Positions 43,363-55,045 of a stretch of DNA of 64,000 nucleotides are shown piece after piece. This stretch comes from Hordeum vulgare subsp. vulgare (taxonomy: Eukaryota > Streptophyta > Magnoliopsida > Poales > Poaceae). The notes beneath the pieces were generated by a model. It was given only the letters and a program-made list of their open reading frames with translations, ran no database searches and had not been told where the DNA came from. The first letter of the stretch is position 1. Every line of letters begins with the position of its first letter. The translations under genes were made by a program, and so were the position numbers. The DNA lies in assembly GCF_904849725.1 (NCBI RefSeq), contig NC_058520.1:401587993-401651992 (forward strand). The letters run 5' to 3'.

Positions 43363-46300
43363 ATGGAAGCACGAGGAGTTGCTCCTCAACCTGAGGTACC
43401 TACTGAAAATATCTTTTATGAAATTCCTTCGGGTATGCTTAAGAAACTGCTGGCTAATCCTTTTACAGGAGATGGATCTTCACATCCAGACTTGCATCTA
43501 ATCTATGTAGATGAAGTTTGTGGTTTATTTAAGCTTGCAGGTTTGCCCGAGGATGAGGTAAATAATAAAGTCTTTCCTTTATCTTTGAAGGATAAGGCGT
43601 TGACATGGTATAGGCTATGTGATGATACTGGATCATGGGACTACAATCGGTTGAAATTAGAATTTCATCAAAAGTTTTATCCTATGCATTTAGTACATCA
43701 TGATCGGAATTATATTTATAACTTTTGGACTCGTGACAGGGAAAGCATAGCTCAAGCTTGGGGGAGGCTTAAATCAATGCTATATTCATGCCCCAATCAT
43801 GAGCTCTCGAGAGAAATTATCACTGAAAACTTTTATGCTCGGCTTTCTCATGAAGATCATACCATGCTTGACACTTCTTGTGCCGGTTCTTTTATGAAGA
43901 GGGATATTGACCATAAGCGGAATTTATTGGAAAGAATCAAACGTAACTCTGAAGATTGGGAGCTTGAAGAAGGTAAGGAGTCAGGTATGAATTTCCAGTT
44001 TGATTGCGTTAAATCTTTTGTTGAAACAAACACTTCTTGAGATTTTAGCGCTAAGTATGGACTTGACTCTGAGATAGTAGCTTCTCTATGTGAATCTTTT
44101 GCTGCTCATGTTGATCTTCCCAAAGAGAAGAGGTTTAAGTATCATCATCCTGTAGAAGTCAACATAGTTAAACCCAATCTAGTTGAAGAGAAAGTCATTG
44201 CCTTTAGTGATCCTATTGTTCCTTGTGCCTACGCTGAGAAACCACCTTACCCTGCTAGGAAAAAGGATTATTCTAAAGCTCTAACTGTGATACGTAGGGG
44301 TTACATTAGACCACTTGCACCCCCTGAGGAAATTAGAGTTGAACCTAGTGTTGCTATTATCAAATATCTCTTAGCCGAAGACATAGACGGGCATGTTATC
44401 AAATTCTGTGAGGACTCCGCTAGAATTGCTAAACCTCACGCGAAAGACAAGTACGGACCTGTAGTTGGCATGCCCGTTGTTTCTGTCAAGATAGGAGATC
44501 ACCGTTATCATGGTTTATGTGATATGGGTGCTAGTGTTAGTGCAATACCCCGGTCCCTATACGATGAAATCAAAGATGAGATTGCACCTGCTGAGTTAGA
44601 ACCCATTGATGTCACTATTACGGTAGCTAATAGAGACACTATCTGCTCTGTGGGAATTGTGCGAGATGTAGAAGTCTTGTGTGGTAAGACGAAGTACCCT
44701 ACTGATTTCCTCGTCCTTGCTACTTCACAAGATAGCTTTTGTCCCATCATATTTGGTAGACCCTTTCTCAACACTGTCAATGCTAATATTGATTGCATTA
44801 AACAGACTGTCACTGTTAGTTTCGAGGGTGTGTCTCATGAATTTAAGTTCTCCAAGTTTGGAAGACAACCCCATGAAAAAGAGTCGTCTGGTAGGGATGA
44901 AATCATTGCTCTTTCCTCTATTGCCGTACCTCCTACAGATCCTTTAGAGCAATATCTTCTTGAGCATGAAAATGATATGCATATGGATGAAAGAGATGAG
45001 ATAGGTAAAATTGTTTTAGACAATATCCTATTCTCAAGAATAATCTGCGTGTTGAACTGCTTGGGGATCCTCCCCCACCAAAGGGTGATCCTGTGTTCGA
45101 GCTAAAACAGTTACCAGATACACTTAAGTATGCCTATCTTTATGAGAAGGAGATATATCCTGTTATTATTAGTGCTCACCTCTCGAATCACGAAGAGAAG
45201 AAGTTATTAAAAACTTTGAGGAAGCACCGTGCGGCCATTGGATATACTCTTGATGATCTTAAGGGTATTAGTCCCACTCTATCTCAGCACAAGATTAAAA
45301 CTGATCCTAATTCTAAACCAGTTGTTGATCATCAAAGGAGATTAAAGCCTAGGATGAAAGAGGTCGTGAGAAAAGAAATATTAAAGCTTCTTGAAGCAGG
45401 AATCATTTATCCTGTTGCTCATAGTGATTGGGTAAGTCCAGTACATTGCGTACCTAAGAAGGGAGGTATCACCGTCGTTCCTAATGATAAGAATGAACTA
45501 ATCCCACAGAGGATTATTACTGGCTATAGGATGGTCATAGACTTCCGGAAACTGAACAAGGCAACCAGGAAATACCATTATCCTTTGCCGTTTATCGACC
45601 AAATGCTAGAAAGGATATCTAAACACACACACTTCTGCTTTCTAGACGGTTATTCGGGTTTCTCGCAAATACCTGTTGCACAATCTGATCAGGAGAAAAC
45701 CACTTTCACCTGCCCCTTCGGTACCTTTGCTTATAGACGTATGCCTTTTGGCTTATGCAATGCACCTGCCACCTTTCAAAAATGTACGATGGCTATATTC
45801 TCTCACTTTTGTGAAAAGATTGTTGAGGTTTTCATGGATGATTTCTCTGTTTATGGTTCTTCCTTTGATGATTGCCTCAGCAACCTTGATCGAGTCTTAC
45901 AGAGATGCAAAGATACCAACCTCGTCTTGAACTGGGAGAAGTGCCACTTCATGGTTAATGAAGGCATCGTCTTAGGATACAAAATCTCTGAGAATGGCAT
46001 TGAAGTTGATAAGGCTAAGGTTGATGCAATTGAGAAAATGCCTTGCCCCACAGATATCAGAGGTATACGAAGTTTCCTAGGTCATGCTGGTTTCTATACA
46101 AGGTTTATTAAAGACTTCTCTAAGATTTTTAGGCCTCTTACCAACCTCTTGCAGAAGGATGTTCCTTTTGTTTTTGATGAGGATTGTGAGGAAGCTTTCG
46201 AAATACTTAAGAAGGCCTTGATAACCGCACCTATTGTTCAACCACCCGATTGGAACTTGCCCTTTGAAATCATGTGTGATGCTAGTGATTATGTTGTTGG

Positions 46301-48090
46301 TGTTGTACTAGGACAAAGAGTTGACAAGAAGTTGAATGTCATTCACTACGCTAGTAAAACTCAAGACAGTGCCCAAAGAAACTATGCCACTACGGAGAAG
46401 GAATTTTTAGCAGTCGTGTTTGCATGTGAAAAGTTTAGATCTTATATAATTGACTCCAAAGTCACTATTCACTCTGATCATGCTGCTATTAAGTACCTTA
46501 TGGAGAAGAAGGACGCTAAGCCTAGGATAATTAGATGGGTTCTCCTGCTACAGGAATCTGATTTGCACGTTGTTGACCGAAAGGGTGCTGATAACCCTGT
46601 AGCAGGTAACTTGTCTAGGCTAGAGAATGTCCTTGATGACCCATGACCTATTGATGACAGCTTTCCTGATGAGCAACTGAATGTCATCCGTACTTCACAT
46701 AATGCACCGTGGTATGCTGATTACACAAACTATATCGTAGCCAAATACATACCACCCAGTTTCACCTACCAGCAAAAGAAGAAATTCTTCTTTGATTTGA
46801 GACACTACTTTTGGGATGATCCTCACCTTTACAAGGAAGGAGTAGATGGTGTTATTAGACGTTGTGTGCCTGAACATGAACAGGGACAAGTCCTGCAAAA
46901 GTGTCATTCTGAAGCCTACGGAGGACACCATGCTGGAGATAGAGCTGCTCATAAGGTATTGCAATCAGGTTTCTTAGCCCACTCTCTTCAAAGATGCCCG
47001 TAAGTTTGTCTTGTCTTGTGATGAATGCCAAAGAATAGGGAACATCAGTAAGCGTCAGGAAATGCCTATGAACTATTCACTTGTCATTGAACCATTTGAT
47101 GTCTGGGGCTTTGATTATATGGGACCTTTCCCGAGTTCCAATGGGTATACTCACATATTAGTTGTTGTTGATTACGTCACTAAGTGGGTAGAAGCTATCC
47201 CCACTAGAAATGTTGATCACCACACCTCTATTAAGATGCTTAAAGAAGTCATTTTCCCAAGATTTGGAGTCCCTAGATATTTGATGACTGATGGCGGTTC
47301 ACACTTCATTCATGGTGTTTTCCGCAAGATGCTCGCTAAGTCTGATGTCAACCATAGAGTTGCATGTCCTTATCATCCTCAGTCTAGTGGTCAAGTGGAG
47401 TTGAGTAATAGGGAGATTAAATTGATCTTACAAAAGACTATCAATAGATCTCGAAAGAATTGGTCTAGCAAACTTGATGATGCACTATGGGCTTATAGGA
47501 CTGCTTATAAGAATCCCATGGACATGTCGCCGTATAAAATGGTTTACGGTAAGGCCTGTCATTTACCTCTAGAGCTAGAACACAAAGCTTATTGGGCAAT
47601 CAAAGATCTCAACTTCGATTTCAAACTTGCCGGTGAGAAGCAGTTGTTTGATATCAGCTCATTAGATGAATGGAGGGCCCATGCATATGAGAATGCCAAG
47701 TTGTTCAAGGAAAAGGTTAAGAGATGGCACGATAAAAGAATACAAAAACGTGAGTTCAATGTAGGTGATTATGTCCTGCTATACAATTCTCGCTTAAAAT
47801 TCTTCGCAGGCAAGCTTCTCTCTAAATGGGAAGGTCCTTACATTGTCGAGGAAGTATATCGTTCCGGTGCCATCAAAATCAATAACACGGGAGGTAATTT
47901 TCCTAGAGTGGTAAATGGGCAAAGAATCAAACATTATATCTCTGGTACTCCCATAAATGTTGAGACTAATATCATCAATATCATAACTCTAGAGGAGTAC
48001 ATAAGGGATGTTTATCAGCCTATTTCAGACTCTGAAAACGAAGAGGTATGTGTTCCGGTAAGTAATTGGACTCCGAAACTTTTCCAGTAG
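43363..48090 (+). pseudogene. Athila-type gag-pol, two stops and two frameshifts
   Basis: Gag (43363-44040) has the retrotransposon gag core (PLSLKDKALTWYRL). TGA at 44038-44040 is in frame with the next segment. Protease (CDMGASVSAIP, about 44517) follows, then a frameshift near 45025. Reverse transcriptase: [11 protein letters not shown] near 45527, catalytic FMDD near 45834. RNase [11 protein letters not shown] near 46272. TGA at 46644-46646, then a linker with the HHCC finger half (GGHHAGDRAAHKVLQ), a frameshift near 46975 at LFKDARKF, and CDECQR. Integrase core: D in FDYMGPF, D in LMTDGGSHF, E in SGQVELSNRE; it ends at 48090. Order and length are normal for the Athila lineage. Confidence 0.92.
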
Positions 48091-48375
48091 GAAATTTTCT
48101 CCGTTTTGGAATTTATGGAAAATTAGAAAAATAAAAAGCAGTCCGGAGAGCGCACAAGGCGGCCACAAGCTTGGTAGCCGCCGCCTGCCCCCCTGGCCGC
48201 GGCTACAGGGCTTGTGGGCACCTCGTGTGCCTCCCGGACTCCGCTTTCTTGTGGAGCACTCCTTCTGGTCCAAAAAAATCATTATATATACGCCCGAGGG
48301 TTTTGATCTCCGTATCGCGCAGTTTTTCTTTGTTTTCGTTTTGAGCCTGTTGTCTGCCGCAAATTTAGAGCAAAG
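48091..48375 (+). other. GC-rich inverted repeat after pol
   Basis: Contains a block (about 48150-48225: ccacaagcttggtagccgcc ... ggccgcggctacagggcttgtgg) that folds on itself and matches the hairpin block in the LTRs at 23470 and 41951. Confidence 0.7.
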
Positions 48376-48762
48376 ATGTCTCAGGAATCTGTTGGGGAGA
48401 AAAATATCCCTCAAGTTCATGAAGAAGTAGATGCTGATCTGAAAAGAGTAGAAGTCACAGAAGTCAGGGACAAAGCTAAGGAGAAAACCCAAGCTAGGGA
48501 GGAAGTTCAACCTATGCTGAACATTGAAGACATTGAAGGAGTGGATTTTCTCCAACCCTTCCTCCACGTGCTGTCTCCATCCTTGATTGAACTCTTGAGG
48601 TTTTGTGAAACAACTCATGCTCGCAATATTTCCCTTTATCATGAAGTTGTTTTGCTGGAAAACCATGTCGCAGATCTCCAATGTATAAATCAAAGATTGG
48701 TAGCTCTCTTGGAATCAAAGGCAAAGACTCCACCACCATCACCACCAAAGGAAGACAACTAA
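48376..48762 (+). CDS. Small ORF after Athila pol, 128 aa, coiled-coil-like
   Basis: Open ATG-to-TAA frame, MSQESVGEKNIPQVHEE to TPPPSPPKEDN. It is charged, with a Lys/Glu-rich first third and a heptad-like region near residues 85-115 (LENHVADLQCINQRLVALLE). There is no transmembrane segment or signal, so it is not a classic env. Athila elements often have an extra 3' ORF; whether this is it or a captured fragment is unclear. Same strand as pol. Confidence 0.55.
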   Translation: MSQESVGEKNIPQVHEEVDADLKRVEVTEVRDKAKEKTQAREEVQPMLNIEDIEGVDFLQPFLHVLSPSLIELLRFCETTHARNISLYHEVVLLENHVADLQCINQRLVALLESKAKTPPPSPPKEDN

Positions 48763-50292
48763 GCATTGGTATGGGCAACTCCCTTGGCTTGTGCCAAGCT
48801 CGGGGGAGTTTCCCTGGTATCGTATCACCTTTATATCTTTTGCTTTTACCTTTGTTTTAGTTCTTTCCTTTTCAGTTTTTATTTCTTCTCTTAGTGGAAT
48901 AAGTCTTTAGTGTTTAGTTTGAGTCTTTTGCCTTGTGTCTCCCCCGATGTATTCGAGCTTGCGAGCTATATAATAAAGAGTATCTTAGTCAAGAGTTTGT
49001 TTTGTGCCGTGATCAAAAGTATTAAAAAGAACAATAGCATGAAAGATCATGAGAGGATCTTATGGAAAGTGATAGCTTCACATATAACAAGTATGATGAT
49101 TGAAACTTGTTTAGAATAGACCAACATAGGCCCCAGTCATTGTTGCAATTAATAAGAAGTAATAAAGAAAGAGAGGTTCACATATAAATATATCATCTTA
49201 GACACTTTCTATAATTGTGAGCACTCACCAAACTATTACATGCTTAGAAGTAGATGTTGGACAAGGAAGACAACATAATGAATTGTGTTTGCTTGGTTCC
49301 AAACAATGTTATATGTCTAGAGATCCCTTAGCATGTGACGATTGCTTCCACCTCATATTAGCCAAAACTCCCGCACCATGTAGAGATACTACTTGTGCAT
49401 CCATAAACCTTCAACCCAGTTTTGCCATGAGAGTCCACTATACCTACCTATGGATTGAATAAGATCCCTCAAGTAAGTTGTCATCGGTGCAAGCAATAAA
49501 AATATCTCTCTAACATATATGATCTATTAGTGTGTGGAAAATAAGCTTTGTACGAACCTGTGATGAGGAAGACATAAAAGCGACAGACTGCATAATAAAG
49601 TTCTTTATCACAGGAGGCAATATAAAGTCACATTCCTCCGCACTAAGAGGACACGCATCCAAACCTCAAAAGTGCATGACAACCTCTGCTTCCCTCTTCG
49701 AAGGGCCTATCTTGTACCTTTAATTTTTGCCCTTGAAAGAGTCATGGTGATCTTCACCAATTCCTTATTTTTCCTTTGTCTTGGCTACCGTCACAAGCTA
49801 GGGAAAAATCTATATTCATATATCAACTTGGAGATGAGTACTTCTGCTTTATTATTGTTGACTTTACCCTTGAGGTAAATGGTTGGGAGGCAAAACCATA
49901 AGCCCCTATCTTTCTCTGTGTCCAGCTGAAACTTTGATACCATGAGTACCACGTGAGTTGTAACAATTGTGGAAAACAAAAGAGATGATTGAGTATGTGG
50001 ATTTGTTTTACAAGCTCTTATTTGAATCTTTCTGATGATGTGATAAATTGCAATTGCTTCAATGACTATGGACTGTTGTTGGCTACTTCTCGGTAAGGTT
50101 TTTGTTTCATACTTTGCTTTGTGAAGGAACTGTTACTTTCCCATAAGAATCTTTATGATATATTGATGTTCTATGTGTGATCATGATGCCCTCATGTCCG
50201 TATTATGTTTTTTCGACACCTTCATCCCTAAACATGTGGACATGTTTATGGATCTTGGTTTTCGCTTGAGGACAAGCGAGGTCTAAGCGAGT
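48763..50292 (+). other. Long non-coding 3' interior of the Athila element
   Basis: No ORF with a domain. Ends cttgaggacaagcgaggtc before the 3' LTR. The usual purine tract is degraded to taagcgag. Confidence 0.6.
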
Positions 50293-51725
50293 TGATACAT
50301 CCATTTTGCATCATGCTTTCATGTTGATATTTATCGCTTTATGGACTGTTATATTACTTTGTGGTACCATACTTATGCCTTTTCTCTCTTATTTTGCAAG
50401 GTTTATTTGAAGAGGGAGAATACCGGCAGCTGGAATTCTGGACTGGAAAAGGAGCAAGTATGAGTCCTCTATTCTACGCAACTCCAAATGCCCTGAAAAT
50501 CAACGTGGAATTTTTTGGGAATATATAAAAAATACTGGGCGAAAGAAGTGCCAAAGGGGAGCTACATGAAGGGTTTTGTCCGGAAAAAAATCAGGGTGGA
50601 GCTTTTTCGTGGATTCTCCGCCGCCACGAGGCGGAACTTGAGCAGAACCAATCTAGAGCTCCGGCACGACGATCCTGCCGGGGAAACTTCCCTCCCGGAG
50701 GGGGAAATCGTCGCCATCGTCATCACCAACACTCCTCTCGTCGGACGGGAGTCATCTCCATCAACATTTTCATCAGCACCATCTCCTCTCCAAACCCTAG
50801 TTCATCTATTGTAACCAATCTCCGTCTCGCGACACCGATTGGTACTTGTAAGGTTGCTAGTAGTGTTGATTAGTCTTTGTAGTTGATGCTAGTTGGATTA
50901 CTTGGTGGAAGAGTTTATGTTCAGATCCTTGATGCTACTCATTACACCTCTGATCATGATTATGATTATGCTTTGTGAGTAGTAACTTTTGTTCCTCAGG
51001 ACATGGGATAAGTCATGCTGATAATAGTCATGTGAATTTGGTATTCGTTCGGTATTTTGATATGCTGTATGTTGTCTTTTCCTCTAGTGGTGTTATGTGA
51101 ACGTCGACTACATAACACTTCACCATATTGGGGCCTAGAGGAAGGCATTGGGAAGTAGTAAGTAGATGATGGGTTGCTAGAGTGACAGAAGCTTAAACCC
51201 CAGTCTATGCGTTGCTTCGTAAGGGGCTGATTTGGATCCACTAGTTTAATGATATGGTTATACGTTGTCTTAATTCTTCTTTCGTACTTGCAGATGCTTG
51301 CGAGAGGGGTTAATCATAAGTGGGATGCTTGTCCAAGTAAGGGCTGTACCCAAGCGCTGGTCCACCCACATATCAAACTATCAAAGTAACGAAGGCGAAT
51401 CATATGAACATGATGAAACTAGCATGACAGAAATTCCCATGTGTCCTCGGGAGCGTTTTTCCTCCTATAAGATTTTGTTCAGGCTTGTCCCTTGCTACAA
51501 AAGGGATTGGGCCACTTTGCTGCACGGTTGCTACTACTTGTTACTTGTTACTTTTCACCTGCTACGTTTCACCTCACTACACCATCACTTGTTACCGCTA
51601 CTTTCAGTGCTTGCAGTTATTACCTTGCTGAAAACCGTTTATCAGAGCCTTCTGCTCCTCGTTGGGTTCGACATTCTTACTTATCAAAATGACTATGATT
51701 GATCGCCTATACTTGTGGGTCATCA
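50293..51725 (+). repeat. 3' LTR of the Athila element, 1433 bp
   Basis: TGATACATCC to GGGTCATCA, followed by CACCC. About 100 bp shorter than the 5' LTR because the GC-rich hairpin block is absent between gggagct and acatgaaggg (about 50560). Confidence 0.93.
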
Positions 51726-51730
51726 CACCC

Positions 51731-51987
51731 TAAATTTTAATGTGTTCCTAGAGAAAGCTAAGTTGAAAGATGATGGCAGTAACTTTGTGGACTGGGCCCG
51801 TAATCTGAGACTTATTCTCATGGTTTTCGAGAAGAATTATGTCCTTGATGCGCCGCTAGGTGACATGCCACCCAACCGGCGACCCAAAATGATATGAACA
51901 TCTGGCAAGCTCGTTAGGATGACTACTCAGTAATTCAATGTGCAATTTTGTATGGATTCGAACCGGGACTTCAAAGACATTTTGAAC
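51731..51987 (+). pseudogene. Old copia element, part 2: gag fragment
   Basis: Continues the gag begun at 41660 after the Athila insertion: NFNVFLEKAKLKDDGSNFVD, then LRLILMVFEKNYVLDAPLGD. The start ATG is out of frame with this part (one base short near 41676), and a TGA occurs at about 51895. Cut at 51987 by the next copia insertion. Confidence 0.8.
51983..51987. repeat. Left target duplication of the inner copia element
   Basis: TGAAC, repeated at 60872-60876. Confidence 0.85.
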
Positions 51988-53777
51988 TGTTGGAGATATG
52001 CCCTAGAGGCAATGATAAAATAGTTATTATTATATTTCCTATTTCAAGATAATCGTTTATTATCCATGCTATAATTGTATTGAATGAAAACATAGATACA
52101 TGTGGATACATAGACAAAACAATGTCCCTAGCAAGCCTCTAGTTGGCTAGCCAGTTGATCAAGGATAGTCAAGGTTTTCTGACTATATGGAAGTGTTGTC
52201 ACTTGATAACCGGATCACATCATTAGGAGAATCATGTGATGGACTGGACCCAAACTATAAACGTAGCATGTGATCGTGTCATTTTGTTGCTATTGTTTTC
52301 TGCGTGTCAAGTATTTATTCCTCTGACCATGAGATCATATAACTCACTGACACCGGAGGAATACCTTGTGTGTATCAAACGCCTCAACATAACTGGGTGA
52401 CTATAAAGGTTCTCTACAGGTATCTCCGAAGGTGTCCGTTGAGTTAGTATGGATCAAGACTGGGATTTGTCACTCCGTGTGAGAGAGAGGTATCTCGGGG
52501 CCCACTCAGTAATACAACATCACAAATAAGCCTTGCAAGCAATGTGAATAAGTGTAAGTCACGGGATCTTGTATTACGGAACGAGTAAAGAGACTTGCCG
52601 GTAACGAGATTGAAATAGGTATACATATACCAACAACCGAATATCGGGCAAGTAACATACCGAAGGACAAAGGGAATGACATACGAGATTATATGAGTCC
52701 TTGGCACTGAGGTTCAACCGATAAGATCTTCGGAGAATATGTAGGATCCAATACGGGCATCGAGGTCTCGCTATTGGATATTGACCGAGGAGTGTCTCGG
52801 GTCATGTCTACATAGTTCTCGAACCTGCAGGGTCTGCACACTTAAGGTTCGATGATGTTTTAGTATAGTTGAGTTATATGCGTGGTTACCAAATGTTGTT
52901 CGGAGTCTCGTATGAGATCACAGACGTCACGAGGGTTTCGGGAATGGTCCGGAAACGAAGATTGATATATATGATGGTTTTATTTGGTCACCGGAAGGTT
53001 TCGAGCATTTCTGACAGTGTACCGGGAGTGACGAATGGGTTCCCGGTATTCACCGGGAGGGGCCCACCCACCCGGGAGTGAGCCCAGTGACCCTAGGGTG
53101 GTGCACCAGCCTTGGTGGGCTGGTGAGGTAGGCCCAATAGGGCCATGGCGCCACAAGGGAAAAATACCAAAGGAAAGAAAAAAAGGAAAGAGGGAGGTGG
53201 GAAGGAAGGAGTGGACTCCTTTCCCCAAACCGAATTGGGGTGGGAGTCCACCTCCTCCCTTCGGCCGGCGCACCAAGGGGCTCCTTGAGCCCCAAGGCTA
53301 GCCCCTCCCCTCCTCCTATATATACTGGTGGTTTTAAGGCTTTTGAGACACAACTTTTCCACGTGCAACTCAAACCTATACCACATAGTTTTACCTCTAG
53401 ATCGGATTTCTGCGGAGTTCGGGCGGAGCCGTGGAGGAGTAGATCATCACCACCACCGGAGCACCGTCACGCTGCCGGAGTAGTCATCTGCTTCTCCGTC
53501 TCTCTTGCTGGATCAAGAAGGCCGAGATCGTCATCGAGCTGTACGTGTGCTGAACGCGGAGGTTCCGTCCGTTCGGCGCTAGATCGGAACGGATCATGGG
53601 ACAACGATGATTTGAATCACGAAGCTGTACCACTACATCAACCGCGTTTCTTAATGCTTCCTGCTTAGCGATCTACAAGGGTACGTAGATCTAATCTCCT
53701 CTCGTAGATAGACATCACCATGATAGGTCTTCGTGTGCGTAGGACATTTTTTGTTTCCCATGCAACGTTCCCCAATA
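51988..53777 (+). repeat. 5' LTR of the inner copia element
   Basis: TGTTGGAGAT to cccaata (final CA mutated to TA). TATATATA at 53317-53324 is the likely promoter. Confidence 0.92.
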
Positions 53778-53778
53778 G

Positions 53779-53791
53779 TGGCATCATGAGC
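53779..53791 (+). other. Primer binding site, degraded tRNA-iMet type
   Basis: tggcatcatgagc stands where tggtatcagagc is expected, just after the LTR. Two changes suggest decay. Confidence 0.7.
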
Positions 53792-55045
53792 TTGGTTTAT
53801 GCGTAGATGTTATATCGAGTAGAACACAAAAGGTTTTTTGGGCGTCGACGTTCGATTTGCTGCCCTGCTTAGTCTTTTCTCAATTCAGCGGTATTTTTGG
53901 ATTGAAGCGGCCCGGACCGACATTACTCGTATGCTTACGAGAGACTGGTTTCATCGACTAACATGCAACTTGTTGCATAAAGATGACTGGCCGATGCCTG
54001 TTTCTTCAACTTTAGTTGAATTTGTTTTGACCGAGGCGGTCCTTCGAGAGAGGTTAAATAGCAATTTGCACATCTTTGTTGTGATTTTTGCGTAAGTAAA
54101 ATGCGATCATACTAGATACCCATCGCAGGCACGTAAAACATGCAACAATAAATTAGAGGACGTCTAACTCGTTTTTGCACAGTATGCTTGTGATATGATA
54201 TGGCCAATGACGTGATGTGATATATTGTATTATGAGATGATCATGTTGTAATAGTTAATATCGACTTCCACGTCGATGCTACGGCAACCGGCAGGAGCCA
54301 TAGGGTTGTCTTTAAACTAACTTTTGTGTTTGCAGATGTGTTTACTATATTGATAGGTCGTAGCTTTAGTAGTAATAGCATAGATAGCACGACAACCTCG
54401 ATGGCGGCATGATGATGGAGATCATGATGATGGAGATCATGGTGTGGCGCCGGTGACAAGAAGATCATGCCGGTGCTTTGGTGATGGAGATCAAGAAGCA
54501 CAAGATGATGGCCATATCATGTCACTTATGAATTGCATGTGATGTTACTCCTTTTATGCACCTTATTTTGCTTAGAACTACGGTAGCATTATAAGGTGAT
54601 CTGTCTCTAAAATTTCAAGATGAAATTGTGTTCTCCCCGACTGTGCACCGTTGCGACAGTTCGTCGTTTTGAGACACCACGTGATGATCGGGTGTGATAG
54701 ACTCAACGTTCACATACAACGGGTGCTAAACAGTTGCACACGCAGAACACTCGGGTTAAACTTGACGAGCCTAGCATGTGCAGACATGGCCTCGGAACAC
54801 ATGAGACCGAAAGGTCGAGCATGAATCGTATAGTTGATATGATTAGCATAGAGATGCTTACCACTGAAACTATTCTCAACTCACGTGATGATCGAACTTG
54901 AGTTAGTGAATTTGGATCATGTACCACTCAAATGACTAGAGAGATGTAATTTTTGAGTGGGAGTTTATCAGTAATTTTATTAGTTAAACTCCAATTATCT
55001 TAAACATAGTCTAAGTCCACTTTGCAATATTTGTGTTGTAGATCA
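53792..55045 (+). other. Non-coding leader of the inner copia element
   Basis: No gene. It matches 40655-41659 of the older copy. gatgatggagatcat repeats occur near 54410-54445. Confidence 0.75.

Larger units (their letters stand above)
41681..51725 (+). mobile_element. Complete Athila-type Ty3 retrotransposon, 10.0 kb
   Basis: Two LTRs (41681-43209 and 50293-51725) flank an interior with a tRNA-Asp-type primer site, gag, pol in the order protease, reverse transcriptase, RNase H, integrase, and a long 3' part with a small extra ORF. The CACCC duplication on both sides marks it as one insertion. The target was the gag start of an older copia element. Gag-pol carries two stops and two frameshifts, so it is inactive. 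Confidence 0.93.
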
